Made by a program: the position numbers and the translations under genes
The notes under the pieces: generated by a model
Seen by the model: only the letters and a program-made list of their open reading frames with translations
Told to the model about the DNA's origin: nothing
The model's database searches: none
Assembly: GCF_946481715.1 (NCBI RefSeq)
Contig: NZ_CAMLOV010000009.1
Location: 1-59,254, forward strand
Length of the DNA: 59,254 nt
Source of the DNA: an uncultured Mucilaginibacter sp.
GTDB taxonomy: Bacteria; Bacteroidota; Bacteroidia; Sphingobacteriales; Sphingobacteriaceae
Direction of reading: 5' to 3'
In this document: piece after piece, positions 44,069 to 54,223 of the stretch
How positions within the stretch are numbered: position 1 is the first letter of the stretch
How the letters are laid out: the number at the start of each line of letters is the position of its first letter

Positions 44069-46630
44069 TTACGCTACGACTCCACCCATCAACGGATCGG
44101 TAAAGCTGTGTTGTCCGGTTTCTACGCGACCGGCGTAGCGTTTCTCAAAATTGGCATACCCTTTAACTTTTATGCTGAAATCGTACCAGCCGTGGTTTTT
44201 CTGCAGATTTAAAACCAGCGGGATAAACCTGGCTGCGTTATAAACTGTACGGGTAAGCGGCGCACTTTTATAAGCATTGTCGATAATCTCGACCATTAGG
44301 GGCTTGCTGCTGCCCGAGCTCAGTGCTATTTGTATATTGCCGCTTAGCTTTTTCCCTGCAGCATCGTGCTGGTATTGTACGTCAGTGTTTACGTCCGGGT
44401 CCTGCGCGTTGCCTTTGTATTCGCGGTAAAAACCGTTGGGGCCGTATACGCGCAGGTGGTATTGGTTGCCTTCAAAATCATTCAATTCCCATTCATCGCT
44501 CAAGCTGTCACCGGCGGTAAGCGCATAGCCCCAGTTACGCGCAGCCTCTAATTGTTTTGGATCGTGCAGGCTTGCGTGCTTACCCGGGGCATAAACATTA
44601 AACGGTGCGCCAATGGCTTGTTTGCCAAATACCTTATCGCCCGCTTCAAATTTAATGTTGAAGGATTTTTTATCCTCGCTCAAATTGCCATCGGCATACA
44701 ACTCGTAGGGCAGGCAATAGGAATGCTTAATGCCTGTTTCCTGCTTTGGCATCAATGGTGATGCATGGCGGTTGGCCTTGATCGATACGATCTCTGCCTG
44801 GTTAAGCTTTTTAAAGGTGGGCAGTTTTTTGAATTTTGCTTTGTGGATGCCCTCCACATACTTTTCCATATCTAAAAATAACGGGTTGGTAATTGGCTCT
44901 CCATGATACGGGCGGAAGGCAGAGGTAAGGTCGCCGCAGATAGTACGGCGCCAGTCGCTAATGTTAGGCTCTTTTATATCCTTGCCGGTTTTATGGCTCA
45001 GGAATTTCTCTAAAAACATGAGGCAGGAGGTATGGTCGAAAACCTCGGAGTTCACCCATCCGCCACGGCTCCAGGGCGAAGCAATTACCATTGGTACACG
45101 GTAGCCAAGCCCGATAGCACTTTCGCGGTCGTAATGGGTAGGGAAGTCTTTGCGTTCCTGCTCCTGCTCCAAGGTTACAAACTCTACGCGGGTATCAATT
45201 CCTTCTGATACTTTGCCTGTACCCTCTTTATGCGAATGTGGTGCAACAAAGGGCGGGATATGGTCAAAGTAACCATCATTCTCATCGTAGTTCAATACAA
45301 AAATAGTTTTCTTCCATACTTCGGGGTTTTGGGTGAGTATATCCAAAACTTCAGATACATACCAGGAGCCGTACCAGGGCGCGCCGGGATGGTCGGAGAA
45401 ATTCTCGGGTGCTACCAGCCAGGATACCGTCGGCAGTTTGCCGGTTTTTACATCCTGCCTAAACTGGTACAACACATCACTTTTTGGTACTTGTGCCTCG
45501 CGCGGCGTACCGTTGTCATCATATTTCAGCGTGGTTAATTCGCGGTATTGCGGATTGTTGCGGTTGGTATCAAAACCTTTTTGGTGAAGATTTTTCTCTT
45601 TTTGCGATAGCTTGTTAAATGCCCCCGGCTCCAAAAGCTTCGGGTTATTTTTAATGTCTGCTAGTTGCTCCTGCATCCATTTTAATTCGCGCTTTAGCTG
45701 CTTCGCTTTTTTATCATCCGCAGGCAGGGCACTTATCTTCTGTTCGGTGTCAGTTATTTTACCGGGTAATACCTCCAGCATTTTTTTACGAAAAATGGTG
45801 TGCTTATCATGCAGCTTTACGTTATACTGCTCAAAAAACTCCAGCGGGTTATCGGTAAAATTTGATAGCCAGGCATCCTGCTCGCCCTCGAAACCGGTAG
45901 GAACGCTTACCTCATTCTGGTAACATTTCCAGCTGATATTGTTATCCTCCAGCCTCTCGGGGAAGGTGGTCCAATTCAGGGTGCCAAAATCGGCATCCTC
46001 ATTCCACACCCTCGGGCGCGATTTTTCGTTTTGCTCTTCCCGTATCGTACCCGACCAAAAGAACAGCCTGTTGGGCGTAGTGCCTGTAAGCGATGAGCAA
46101 AAATTCTGGTCGCAAACGGTAAATGCATCTGCCAGCGCATAGTTAAAGGGCAGGTCGGCACGGGTATGGTAACCCAGGGTAAGCGGCATGTCCTTATAAT
46201 CGGGGTTGCCCGATTTTTTTTCTACCAGCCACTGGTCGAATTTGCCATCGTTACGCGCATTTACCTGGTTGGTCCAGCTGTGCGGCAGCGAGTTCATCCA
46301 GGTAGCTTTGGTGTTTTTTATATCAAGGTGGAAAGGGGCGAAAGTTTCGCCTTTCTCGTTGGATTGCAGCCACACAGGATTTTTATTTGGCAGATCGATA
46401 GCACGCGGGTCGTTATAGCCGCGGACGCCTTTCAGCATCCCAAAGCAATGATCGAAGGAACGGTTCTCCTGCATCAGGAAAACAATATGCTCGGCATCCC
46501 GCCAGGTACTGCCAATTTTAGGGTTTATGGCCAGCGCTTTTTGGATAGATGGCGGTAAAATACTGCTTAAGCCGGCCGCGCCCGTAAGTAAGGCTGCTTT
46601 TTTTAGGAAATCTCTGCGGGAATCTAACAT
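44069..46630 (-). CDS. Phospholipase C, phosphocholine-specific type
   Basis: An 853-residue phosphoesterase of the PLC/acid phosphatase superfamily, exported by the Tat pathway (MLDSRRDFLKKAALLTGAAG). The catalytic region has HIVFLMQENRSFDHCFGML near residue 50, the TGTTPNRLFFWSG segment with the catalytic Thr around 180, and YDENDGYFDHIPPF near 465. Two C-terminal DUF756-like beta-sandwich domains follow (about 640-850), as in the long bacterial form. It splits phosphatidylcholine or sphingomyelin-type lipids, releasing phosphocholine. Single-gene unit, convergent with the serpin. Confidence 0.92.
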   Translation of the reverse strand: MLDSRRDFLKKAALLTGAAGLSSILPPSIQKALAINPKIGSTWRDAEHIVFLMQENRSFDHCFGMLKGVRGYNDPRAIDLPNKNPVWLQSNEKGETFAPFHLDIKNTKATWMNSLPHSWTNQVNARNDGKFDQWLVEKKSGNPDYKDMPLTLGYHTRADLPFNYALADAFTVCDQNFCSSLTGTTPNRLFFWSGTIREEQNEKSRPRVWNEDADFGTLNWTTFPERLEDNNISWKCYQNEVSVPTGFEGEQDAWLSNFTDNPLEFFEQYNVKLHDKHTIFRKKMLEVLPGKITDTEQKISALPADDKKAKQLKRELKWMQEQLADIKNNPKLLEPGAFNKLSQKEKNLHQKGFDTNRNNPQYRELTTLKYDDNGTPREAQVPKSDVLYQFRQDVKTGKLPTVSWLVAPENFSDHPGAPWYGSWYVSEVLDILTQNPEVWKKTIFVLNYDENDGYFDHIPPFVAPHSHKEGTGKVSEGIDTRVEFVTLEQEQERKDFPTHYDRESAIGLGYRVPMVIASPWSRGGWVNSEVFDHTSCLMFLEKFLSHKTGKDIKEPNISDWRRTICGDLTSAFRPYHGEPITNPLFLDMEKYVEGIHKAKFKKLPTFKKLNQAEIVSIKANRHASPLMPKQETGIKHSYCLPYELYADGNLSEDKKSFNIKFEAGDKVFGKQAIGAPFNVYAPGKHASLHDPKQLEAARNWGYALTAGDSLSDEWELNDFEGNQYHLRVYGPNGFYREYKGNAQDPDVNTDVQYQHDAAGKKLSGNIQIALSSGSSKPLMVEIIDNAYKSAPLTRTVYNAARFIPLVLNLQKNHGWYDFSIKVKGYANFEKRYAGRVETGQHSFTDPLMGGVVA

Positions 46631-46658
46631 GAGGTAAATATATTAAACAAGTTTTAAA

Positions 46659-46705
46659 CCTTTCTTTATAGCGATGGGTTTCAAACCCATCGCTATAAAG
46701 AAAGG
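46659..46705. repeat. 47-bp near-perfect palindrome between divergent genes
   Basis: The two 23-base arms (46659-46681 and 46683-46705) are exact inverted complements with a single central base. The core GATGGGTTT matches the ends of the repeat at 5519-5767. It lies between the divergent phospholipase C and fucosidase genes, so it is not a simple terminator of either. Confidence 0.75.
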
Positions 46706-46814
46706 AACAGCAAGGTTATGAATACACTGTTAACTGTAAATAATATAAATGTGAACCTTACAGTTAAGCATAAAAATCACTAATTTTCGGGCTCTATAAA
46801 GTAATACAATCATT

Positions 46815-48116
46815 ATGCGGAAACTTACACTCATTTGCCTGTTATTTTTAACAGTAGCACTAAACACTTTTGCCCAGCAGACACCTTATGTGCCCACTGC
46901 GGATAACCTGGCTGCGCGCAAAAAATTCCAGGAACTTAAATTTGGCTTGTTTATCCATTGGGGCATTTACAGCATTTTGGGCGATGGCGAGTGGGTTATG
47001 CACGAAAAGAAAATCCCCTACAATAGTTATAAACGCCTGGCAGATTTCTTCAACCCGCAGGCGTTCGATGCAAAGGAATGGGTTGCATTTGCCAAAAAGG
47101 CCGGGATGAAGTACATTACTATCACCTCGCGTCACCACGATGGGTTTAGCATGTTCGGCACAAAGATGTCGCCTTATAATATTGTAGATGCTACCCCTTA
47201 CCATAAAGATCCACTAATGGAACTGGCGAAAGAATGCGAAAAGGAGGGTATCGAGCTGCATTTTTATTATTCATTGCTGGATTGGGGCAGGGCCGATTAC
47301 GCTTTCGGCAGCCAAATAGTTGATGGCAAACCGGTAAAAGGCGATTGGGATAGCTATATCAAATTTATGAAAGACCAGCTTACCGAACTTATCACCAAAT
47401 ACCCTGCGGTAAAAGGGATCTGGTTCGACGGGCATTGGGAGCGGAGGAATGTTAACTGGCATTACGACGAGATATATGGGCTGATACATAAACTAAACCC
47501 GGCTATCTTAGTAGGTAATAACCACCATATGGAACCGATAGCTGGCGAAGATTTCCAGATGTTTGAGAAAGATTTGCCAGGTGCCAATACTAACGGTTTC
47601 AGCGGCGAATCAAAAATTGGCAAACTGCCCTTAGAAACCTGCGAAACCATTAATAACAGCTGGGGCTTTAATATCACCGACCGCAGTTTTAAATCATCAA
47701 AGCAGATTATCCACTACCTGGTTAACGCTGCCGGCAGGGATGCTAACTTTTTGCTGAATATTGGCCCGATGCCAAACGGCAAAATACAATCTGAATTTAC
47801 CGATACGCTGGCCATAGTAGGTGCCTGGGTGCAAAAGAACGGCGAAAGTGTGTACAATACCCGTGGAAGTTCGATGCCTCCGCAACCCTGGGGCGTAATG
47901 ACGGTGAAGGGCAAGAACCTTTATGCACATGTTACTACTGCACCATCGCAGCCATATATATTCATCCCGCAGATGAAGGAAAAGGTGAACAAGGTTGTTT
48001 TGTTGGGTAGCGGCGCCGCGCTTAAATTTAAGCAACAGCCCGAAGGCGTATTTATTTTTACCAATGGCGTTACTATAGACCCTATTGATATGATTGTAAA
48101 ATTAACGGTGAACTAA
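46815..48116 (+). CDS. GH29 alpha-L-fucosidase
   Basis: A 433-residue exported (signal to about 20) family GH29 enzyme. Motifs: KFGLFIHWGIYSI near residue 40, TSRHHDGFSMF near 110 and the nucleophile Asp205 in GIWFDGHW. The C-terminal domain (about 345-433) is a short beta-sandwich. It cleaves terminal alpha-L-fucose; the acid/base residue is not obvious from motif alone, as usual in this family. It is followed by a bidirectional terminator and is not linked to the SusC/SusD pair. Plant or host glycans are possible substrates. Confidence 0.93.
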   Translation: MRKLTLICLLFLTVALNTFAQQTPYVPTADNLAARKKFQELKFGLFIHWGIYSILGDGEWVMHEKKIPYNSYKRLADFFNPQAFDAKEWVAFAKKAGMKYITITSRHHDGFSMFGTKMSPYNIVDATPYHKDPLMELAKECEKEGIELHFYYSLLDWGRADYAFGSQIVDGKPVKGDWDSYIKFMKDQLTELITKYPAVKGIWFDGHWERRNVNWHYDEIYGLIHKLNPAILVGNNHHMEPIAGEDFQMFEKDLPGANTNGFSGESKIGKLPLETCETINNSWGFNITDRSFKSSKQIIHYLVNAAGRDANFLLNIGPMPNGKIQSEFTDTLAIVGAWVQKNGESVYNTRGSSMPPQPWGVMTVKGKNLYAHVTTAPSQPYIFIPQMKEKVNKVVLLGSGAALKFKQQPEGVFIFTNGVTIDPIDMIVKLTVN

Positions 48117-48164
48117 GTAAACGCGAATTTCACTAATTGAGGCAAATTTCGCCGATTTTAGAAA

Positions 48165-48208
48165 GGGAGATTTGTCAGCTTTTAAAGTTGACAAATCTCC
48201 CTTTTCTA
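48165..48208. terminator. Bidirectional terminator between fucosidase and DinB genes
   Basis: A 13-bp perfect stem (GGGAGATTTGTCA with TGACAAATCTCCC, loop of 11) with a T-rich tract after it on the plus strand and TTTCTAAAAT on the minus strand. Both flanking genes converge on it. Confidence 0.88.
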
Positions 48209-48209
48209 T

Positions 48210-48734
48210 TTAAACTGCCTCTGTTTCCACTTCTATAGGTACAAATTCTTCATCGGCGCTTGGGCCGTAGCTGCCGGGTATTGGGATATCCAACAGGCGC
48301 AGGTAAACGCCTAATTGCGCGCGGTGATGGATTATTTGCGAGATGGTGAGGCGAATCACTTGCCATTTCTTCTCGCGGCTGTAAATTTCGCGGCCGTTAC
48401 GCAGTGTCCAGGTATCGTTCATTAGCCACTCTTTATCGGCCACTAAGGCCTCTAACCCGGCTACAAAAGATCTTTCAAACAATGCCATCAAATCTTCCGT
48501 ATTGTTGATGATGGTTGGGTTGTACGGTGCTGCGGCAAAATCCAGCTCTTCGGTAGATAGCACCATAGGTATCCAGGTAGGCAGCTCGGCAATATGGGTG
48601 GCAAGGCTGCGGATATTCATGCTTTTTGGATGCGGCTTCCAGTCGTATTTATCGTTTGGTATGCGCTCCAGCATTTTGCGGGTGGTTGCCACTTCTGAGT
48701 TTAGTTGGTCTAAAAAAAATTCAATGGTTGTCAT
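48210..48734 (-). CDS. DinB family protein
   Basis: A 174-residue four-helix-bundle protein of the DinB/YfiT type. Metal ligands are likely His46 (ATHIAELPTW), and the His-rich IIHHRAQLGVYLRLL segment near residue 135, giving the usual three-His metal site. Family members include thiol-dependent transferases (bacillithiol, mycothiol) and proteins of unknown role. It is convergent with the fucosidase gene and precedes nothing on its own strand. Substrate unknown. Confidence 0.88.
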   Translation of the reverse strand: MTTIEFFLDQLNSEVATTRKMLERIPNDKYDWKPHPKSMNIRSLATHIAELPTWIPMVLSTEELDFAAAPYNPTIINNTEDLMALFERSFVAGLEALVADKEWLMNDTWTLRNGREIYSREKKWQVIRLTISQIIHHRAQLGVYLRLLDIPIPGSYGPSADEEFVPIEVETEAV

Positions 48735-48813
48735 AGCTTGTTGTTTTTGTTTTGTGATACAAAGAAACCGTGGGGTAATGACAGCCCTATGTCAGCAGTA
48801 AAAAAAAGAATTG

Positions 48814-48849
48814 ACAAAAAAAGGCCGTGCAATTTGCATGCACGGCCTT
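48814..48849 (-). terminator. Intrinsic terminator of the SusC/SusD unit
   Basis: An 11-bp stem (AAGGCCGTGCA with TGCACGGCCTT) followed on the minus strand by TTTTTTTGTC, 49 bases after the SusD stop. Confidence 0.9.
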
Positions 48850-48897
48850 GGGGGTATTAGTATTAACTGATATAAAGAACGAAATAAATAGGAATTA

Positions 48898-50544
48898 TTA
48901 ATTTGGATTCTTTATCGGCGCGCTACCTGCTGCCGGCGGGTTTAAAACAAATTCATCGGCAGGTACGTCCCAATAATCAAGGAAGTTATAGTTGATGCTC
49001 GCATGTGTACTTACCACACCTGTGCTGCCAACAACAACCGCATTAGTTACTCCGCCGCCTTTAGAAGCATCATAAGTGATCCCGTAGCGGCGTGCATCGT
49101 AAAATGCAAGCCCTCTAAATACTAATGCAACACGGCGCTCGCTTCTCAGCTGTGCTGTTGCCTGGGCTGCCGTTACTCCGCTACCTGCCAATAGAGCTAA
49201 ACCAGCTCCCTGCGCTGTGCGCACATTATCTATGCTTTGTAAAGCCGCAGGGACGCTGCCTGTATTAATTAATGCTTCCGCTTTCATCAGTTCATTCTCT
49301 TCGTAAGACGGGCCAATAAATAACTCGTAATTGCCTGGTGTTCTGTCGCTAAGTACCTGTACTCCGGCCTGCTTGTTGCTTCCGTCTACTAACTGCCACC
49401 TTGTACTAAAAGTGAAACCACCTACCTGATTTAAGTAAGGCGTTACAGCAATAAAGTTATTGCTTAAACGCTTATCGCCAGGTTGGTAGCTTTGAATAAA
49501 GCGTTCGCTTATTTTAAAAGTGGTTCCTTTTGGCGGGCCGGTAGTTAATGCGGCTACAGATCCCCCGGTTGCCGAAAAAAAGCCGTTTGATACTGATGTA
49601 CGGCCCACAAATACATTGTCGGTTGCGGTAATGCCGCTATTAACCAATGTAAGTACAGCACTCCAGTCGGCGGCCGTCATGTCGGACACTTTTTTAGTAG
49701 CTACGATATTTCTGGCTTTTAGTGAATTGATGTTGTGTACAAACATTGTCGGTGTTGGTACCGAGCCATGGCCTACCTGTACAAAACTTGGGATAAGTTT
49801 AGTCATTACCGCGGTATAATCAGCGGCATTGGTTATGCCGTTCAATAGCCCGGCAGCGGCATCCAGGTTTTTGTTTGATTCGGCTATAAGCGCTACGCTG
49901 GTTACATAAGAAGAGGATACGCCGTTAACCTTATCGTTAATAAGGCCCGCATAATATAACGATCCTAATTTGGCATACGCAAATCCTTTCCACCAATAGC
50001 ACCATGCTTTGATGGTGTTTTTCTTAGCAGTAGCATCACCGCTGAAGGCAATACCATCTACAAGGTCTAACACCTGGTTGCAGGCATTATTTAAGCCATA
50101 CATGTAAGTCCACTCCAGGTAAAACACGTTTGAAGGGCGTTTATCGCGGGTATTACTGATTCGCAAAACCGATTTCTGCGGTGAGGTGTTAGAAACCTTG
50201 GTGCCATCATCAAAAGTGGCATAGTCGGGCAGGTTAACAACGTTTATGTTTATGTTTGATGCTTCTGCTCCAATGTTATCACCCAGCAGTTCATGATATT
50301 GAATGCCCTGCGAAAAATAGCTATCGCCCAGCGCATTTAAGCCGTTTAATACAGATGGATTACTGCCGTTAAAGCCGCTTATATAAACACCGCCGGAAGC
50401 GAGCGAGATTATGCCCGATTCGGTTTTTGCCTGTTCTAAGGTTGGTGAATTGGGATTTTTTACATCGAGCTCTTTTTTACACGAAACGGCACCCAGTAAA
50501 GCCGTCGTTAAAAACAGGGTTGAGAATATTTTAAAATTTTTCAT
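48898..50544 (-). CDS. SusD/RagB family nutrient-binding lipoprotein
   Basis: A 548-residue surface lipoprotein (lipobox LLGAVSC at about residue 16-22) of the SusD/RagB family. Alpha-helical TPR-like repeats carry the body, with segments such as YVLEWTYMYGLNNACNQVLD and a late AEALINTGSVPAALQSIDNVR region with the usual RRVALVFRGLAFYDARRYG pattern. It captures the ligand and closes over the barrel of the SusC partner just upstream (20-base gap between stop and start). No glycosidase is linked, so the ligand could be a glycan, peptide or other oligomer. Confidence 0.92.
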   Translation of the reverse strand: MKNFKIFSTLFLTTALLGAVSCKKELDVKNPNSPTLEQAKTESGIISLASGGVYISGFNGSNPSVLNGLNALGDSYFSQGIQYHELLGDNIGAEASNININVVNLPDYATFDDGTKVSNTSPQKSVLRISNTRDKRPSNVFYLEWTYMYGLNNACNQVLDLVDGIAFSGDATAKKNTIKAWCYWWKGFAYAKLGSLYYAGLINDKVNGVSSSYVTSVALIAESNKNLDAAAGLLNGITNAADYTAVMTKLIPSFVQVGHGSVPTPTMFVHNINSLKARNIVATKKVSDMTAADWSAVLTLVNSGITATDNVFVGRTSVSNGFFSATGGSVAALTTGPPKGTTFKISERFIQSYQPGDKRLSNNFIAVTPYLNQVGGFTFSTRWQLVDGSNKQAGVQVLSDRTPGNYELFIGPSYEENELMKAEALINTGSVPAALQSIDNVRTAQGAGLALLAGSGVTAAQATAQLRSERRVALVFRGLAFYDARRYGITYDASKGGGVTNAVVVGSTGVVSTHASINYNFLDYWDVPADEFVLNPPAAGSAPIKNPN

Positions 50545-50564
50545 TTCTAATAGTTTGAGGTCAA

Positions 50565-53500
50565 TTAAAATCCAAGATTTAATCCTATTTGATAAGACTT
50601 AAGGTTTGGCGACGAACTGTTATCTACACCACGGTCAAACGCCGAATTGGAGTTACCGGTGCTAATTTCAGGATCGAAGCCGGTGTATTTGGTAAAGGTT
50701 AACAAGTTGCGGCCGGTAAAGGTTAATTGAACTTTCCTGAATACTTTGTTATTGATCAGCTTCGAAAAATCCCACGCCAGGCTTACGTTCCTTAAACGAA
50801 CAAAAGAGGCATCTTCATAAAAATAATCTTTTGTACCATTACGGGCCGGGCCGTTACGCGCTCCAAAGTAATCGGCGTATATACTGCGGTAGTAAGCAGT
50901 ATAAGCGGCAGTTGTGCCGCCGATTGTAACCGGCTGATCGTAATCGCTGCTGATACCGTCACGGTACATCCATTCTTTTGTTTGGTTATACAGATGACTG
51001 CCATGTACCCAATCGAACTGAAAACCAAAGCTTAACTGTTTATAGTTGAAGCTATTAATGAATGATATGTTAAATTTAGGGTTAGGATCGCCAAAAGAAT
51101 AGGCTTCGTTGGTGAATTGTACACCTTTGGTAGTTTTATTAACTACCCTCCCGTTTACAATTTCATAGTCGCCCAAGTCGGCATCAGCAATATATCTAAC
51201 ACCCGCCTGGTTAACTTCGGTAAGGCTGGTTAACGCTTTGTAACCATAGATCTGGCCTATTTTGGTACCCGGGTTTAAAGTTAGCTGGGTGCTGCCTGCC
51301 GAGCTGGCCAGGATTATTGTAGGGCCATTGATGGCATCAATTTTAGATGTTTGATGGCTAAAGTTGGTAGTTACATTCCAGTTAAAATCTTTACTCCGTA
51401 AAACGTAAATACTTAGGGAAGCCTGGAAACCACTGGATGAAAGTTCGATGGCATTATTTCTGATTGTACCGGCCCCCGTTGATGGTGGCACAGCAACATC
51501 GTATATAACGTCAGTCCCTTTACGTGTCCAATATGTAGCGCTCAGGTTAAATGATGATAACCAGTTACCTGTAAACCCGTTTATCGCTAAGTCGGTACCA
51601 TACTCTATCTCTCTTGATACCTCTACGTTCAGATTAGAGTTTCTGCTGGCGTTTTGTAAAGCAAAAGCAAGATTCGTACCCAAGTTTTGAGGGACAACTG
51701 TTGGATACCTGTCAAAGGGCTGTGGTTGGATACCCGCTTTACCAAATGCAGCTCGCAGTTTAAACTCGGAAATACGGCGGCCTAAACCACTGTTTTTCCA
51801 GAAGTCGAACGATGAAAGGCGGATGTAAGCGTTGGCATTAGGGAAAGTAAATGGTTTTGAACCCTGGCCAAAAGCAGATGAATAATCACTACGAAATCCG
51901 CCTGCTACACCTCCGTATTCGCCTACGTCTATTTTTTGATTAAGCACGTAACCGTATGTTACAAACGGTTCGGTATAATCAAATGCTACAGCTTGTGTTT
52001 GTGTTTGATTGAAGTTATAAATAGGATAGCTTGGTAAACCTAATCCATAAGTATCAAACTCCTCATAAACATTTTTCCGGTAATCATACTGTAATAAGGT
52101 TGCAGTGGTAATCGGAACGTTAAGATGAAAATCTTTCTGGAAATCAGTACGAATAGTTGCCGAACCGTTGAAGTTTTTAAATGTGGTTTTATAGGTGTTT
52201 TTGTTTAACTCACCGGTATTGTCGCCGTTAAAATTGCTGATGAAAGTATTTAGGTTTTGCGAAGCGATGTTGGAGGATTGGTTTTCATATATATAATTGG
52301 CTTCACGGTTACTGTAGTTTAAGCCGTATTTGGCGGCCAGTTCTACAAACTTATTTACTTTATAAGTTGCCTGTATATTCTGTAATATATCTACCCTATT
52401 ATCGCGTGTACGGCCGTATTCGGTATAATAAAAGGGGTTACTGCCGTTTACGCTCACCGTGCCCGAGTTTAAAGAAAACGGAAGCGTGCCATCTGCCAGT
52501 GTTTGGTTAAAATCGTAAAAAGGTGAGGCGTTCAACGCGTTAAATAACCCACCTGAATTGCCCACGCCTAAACTCCTGTTAAGGGTGCTGCGGTTGTAGA
52601 TCAACTGTGTTACTGATCTTAAGGTAAAGCCCTTGAAAAGCTCTATACCTAAATTGCTCACCAGATTTGTTCGGTCGTTATAGCCGTTGGTGCGAATGGT
52701 ACTTTGCTGATGGTTATTGGTTGCGCCAATATTGTAATCAAACTTTTCTGTAGCGCCGGATACGTTTACGCTGTTATTGGTAGTATATGCCGTACGGAAG
52801 AGCTGCTGGATGTGATCATAGTATTTTAGGTTTGTGCCGTAAGGTTTATCAGCAATATTCAGCGGGTTTGACATCGCTGTTGGGTTTCCGTTACCGGCAG
52901 GGAAAGCCCAGGTTACACCGGAAAAGGTCCCGTTCTCATCCAGTGCTATAATATTGCCATCATTATCTACAAAATTGCCGCTGGCATCTGTTTTAAAGCT
53001 GGTTAATTTTGCCTGGTGTACATTGCCGCTATTAATAATACTACCGGCTGCCACACTGCTCGATACATTAATTTGCGGTTTGCCTTGCTGGCCTTTTTTG
53101 GTAAAGATCTGGATAACGCCGTTAGCGCCCTGCGCACCGTATATTGTTGATGATGCAGCACCCTGCACCACCTCGATGTGATCTACGTTACTTAGATCAA
53201 GCAAGCTGATATCGGTAGCACCAGATTCCACTCCATCAACTAAAATCATTGGGGAAGTACCGCGTTGTATGGTGTTTATACCTCTTAACACAATGTTTGT
53301 GCGGGCACCTGGCGTACCATCAACCGATGATATTTGTGCCCCCGGAATTTTACCAACCAATGCCTGGTCAATAGACGCAGTAGGCGCCTGTGGCAAATTT
53401 TTTGAGGATACGGATTCCACTGAGATACCTAGCTTGGCTTTACTGGTAGCAACACCTGAACCGGTAACCACAACCTCTGTAAGTTGCCGGTTAATTGTTA

Positions 53501-53792
53501 TTAATCGTACGTTGACGATACTGCCGGTAATGGGCATTTCTGCGGTACTGTAGCCGATAAAGCTAAATGACAAAGTAGTTGCTCCGGAAGGAACTGATAA
53601 AGAGTATTTACCGTCTGCCGATGTTTGCGTACCAATACTCGTGCCTTTAATACCAACACTTACCCCGGGTATAGGTAAGCCATCGTCCTGGGCCACTACG
53701 GTCCCCGTAATAGTCCGGTTTTGGGCATGGGCAGACAGTCCGGAAAAGACTATCAGCAACCCAATGAGGTTTTTGAATAAGTTTTTTTTCAT
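50565..53792 (-). CDS. SusC/RagA family TonB-linked outer-membrane transporter
   Basis: A 1075-residue SusC/RagA transporter: signal peptide (1-23), carboxypeptidase-regulatory-like domain (about 28-110), TonB plug (about 120-230, including the DVDHIEVVQGAASSTIYGAQGANG pattern, given here only in short form: GAASSTIYGAQGANG) and the 22-strand barrel to a C-terminal IGLNLGF with terminal Phe. It imports an oligomer using TonB energy together with the SusD partner. The upstream 430 bases before the next gene are AT-rich and include a palindrome (54224-54273). No sigma/anti-sigma pair is next to it, so control differs from many SusCD loci. Confidence 0.94.
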   Translation of the reverse strand: MKKNLFKNLIGLLIVFSGLSAHAQNRTITGTVVAQDDGLPIPGVSVGIKGTSIGTQTSADGKYSLSVPSGATTLSFSFIGYSTAEMPITGSIVNVRLITINRQLTEVVVTGSGVATSKAKLGISVESVSSKNLPQAPTASIDQALVGKIPGAQISSVDGTPGARTNIVLRGINTIQRGTSPMILVDGVESGATDISLLDLSNVDHIEVVQGAASSTIYGAQGANGVIQIFTKKGQQGKPQINVSSSVAAGSIINSGNVHQAKLTSFKTDASGNFVDNDGNIIALDENGTFSGVTWAFPAGNGNPTAMSNPLNIADKPYGTNLKYYDHIQQLFRTAYTTNNSVNVSGATEKFDYNIGATNNHQQSTIRTNGYNDRTNLVSNLGIELFKGFTLRSVTQLIYNRSTLNRSLGVGNSGGLFNALNASPFYDFNQTLADGTLPFSLNSGTVSVNGSNPFYYTEYGRTRDNRVDILQNIQATYKVNKFVELAAKYGLNYSNREANYIYENQSSNIASQNLNTFISNFNGDNTGELNKNTYKTTFKNFNGSATIRTDFQKDFHLNVPITTATLLQYDYRKNVYEEFDTYGLGLPSYPIYNFNQTQTQAVAFDYTEPFVTYGYVLNQKIDVGEYGGVAGGFRSDYSSAFGQGSKPFTFPNANAYIRLSSFDFWKNSGLGRRISEFKLRAAFGKAGIQPQPFDRYPTVVPQNLGTNLAFALQNASRNSNLNVEVSREIEYGTDLAINGFTGNWLSSFNLSATYWTRKGTDVIYDVAVPPSTGAGTIRNNAIELSSSGFQASLSIYVLRSKDFNWNVTTNFSHQTSKIDAINGPTIILASSAGSTQLTLNPGTKIGQIYGYKALTSLTEVNQAGVRYIADADLGDYEIVNGRVVNKTTKGVQFTNEAYSFGDPNPKFNISFINSFNYKQLSFGFQFDWVHGSHLYNQTKEWMYRDGISSDYDQPVTIGGTTAAYTAYYRSIYADYFGARNGPARNGTKDYFYEDASFVRLRNVSLAWDFSKLINNKVFRKVQLTFTGRNLLTFTKYTGFDPEISTGNSNSAFDRGVDNSSSPNLKSYQIGLNLGF

Positions 53793-54223
53793 GAAAAGAT
53801 CAGTTAAAGTGAAAAGTTAATGCACACAATATACTATTGTAACATTTATACTACAATTCGCTTGGAATTTTTACCTTAATTGTAAAAACAGTGTGTTAAC
53901 TACTGCCAATTTATTGTAGTTTCTAAAAAAAGGTTGGGATAATTATGTTATTTTTAATTATTTGCTGGCGTTAGCATGATAAATTGATATTTATTTTGAG
54001 TTTTTATTGTGTTATTTTCATCAATAACGTCTTTTCTATGAAATTAACGTGAAATAATGATTTGAAATCGTAATATTTTAGATTAGTTTGATATGTTTTA
54101 TCAATAATTTGATTTTTATAAATAGATACAGGTATTTTTTTTCAAACATGGGGCGCCTTTTTAATGAATTATAAAAAGATTTTCCGATTTTATTACTTGA
54201 AATAAGGTTATTAGAGAGAAAAA
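53793..54223. other. AT-rich spacer before the SusC gene
   Basis: About 430 bases without an ORF or clear repeat. TATATTGT (minus strand, near 53830) is an imperfect -7 element for the SusC gene, with TTG about 20 bases upstream. Otherwise I see only AT-rich sequence with ATTTTA and TTTTTAT tracts. Confidence 0.35.

Noticed and set aside
48898..53792. Polysaccharide utilization locus linking SusC/SusD to the fucosidase
   Set aside because: A bidirectional terminator and the DinB gene separate them and the fucosidase is on the other strand, so a link is not supported.
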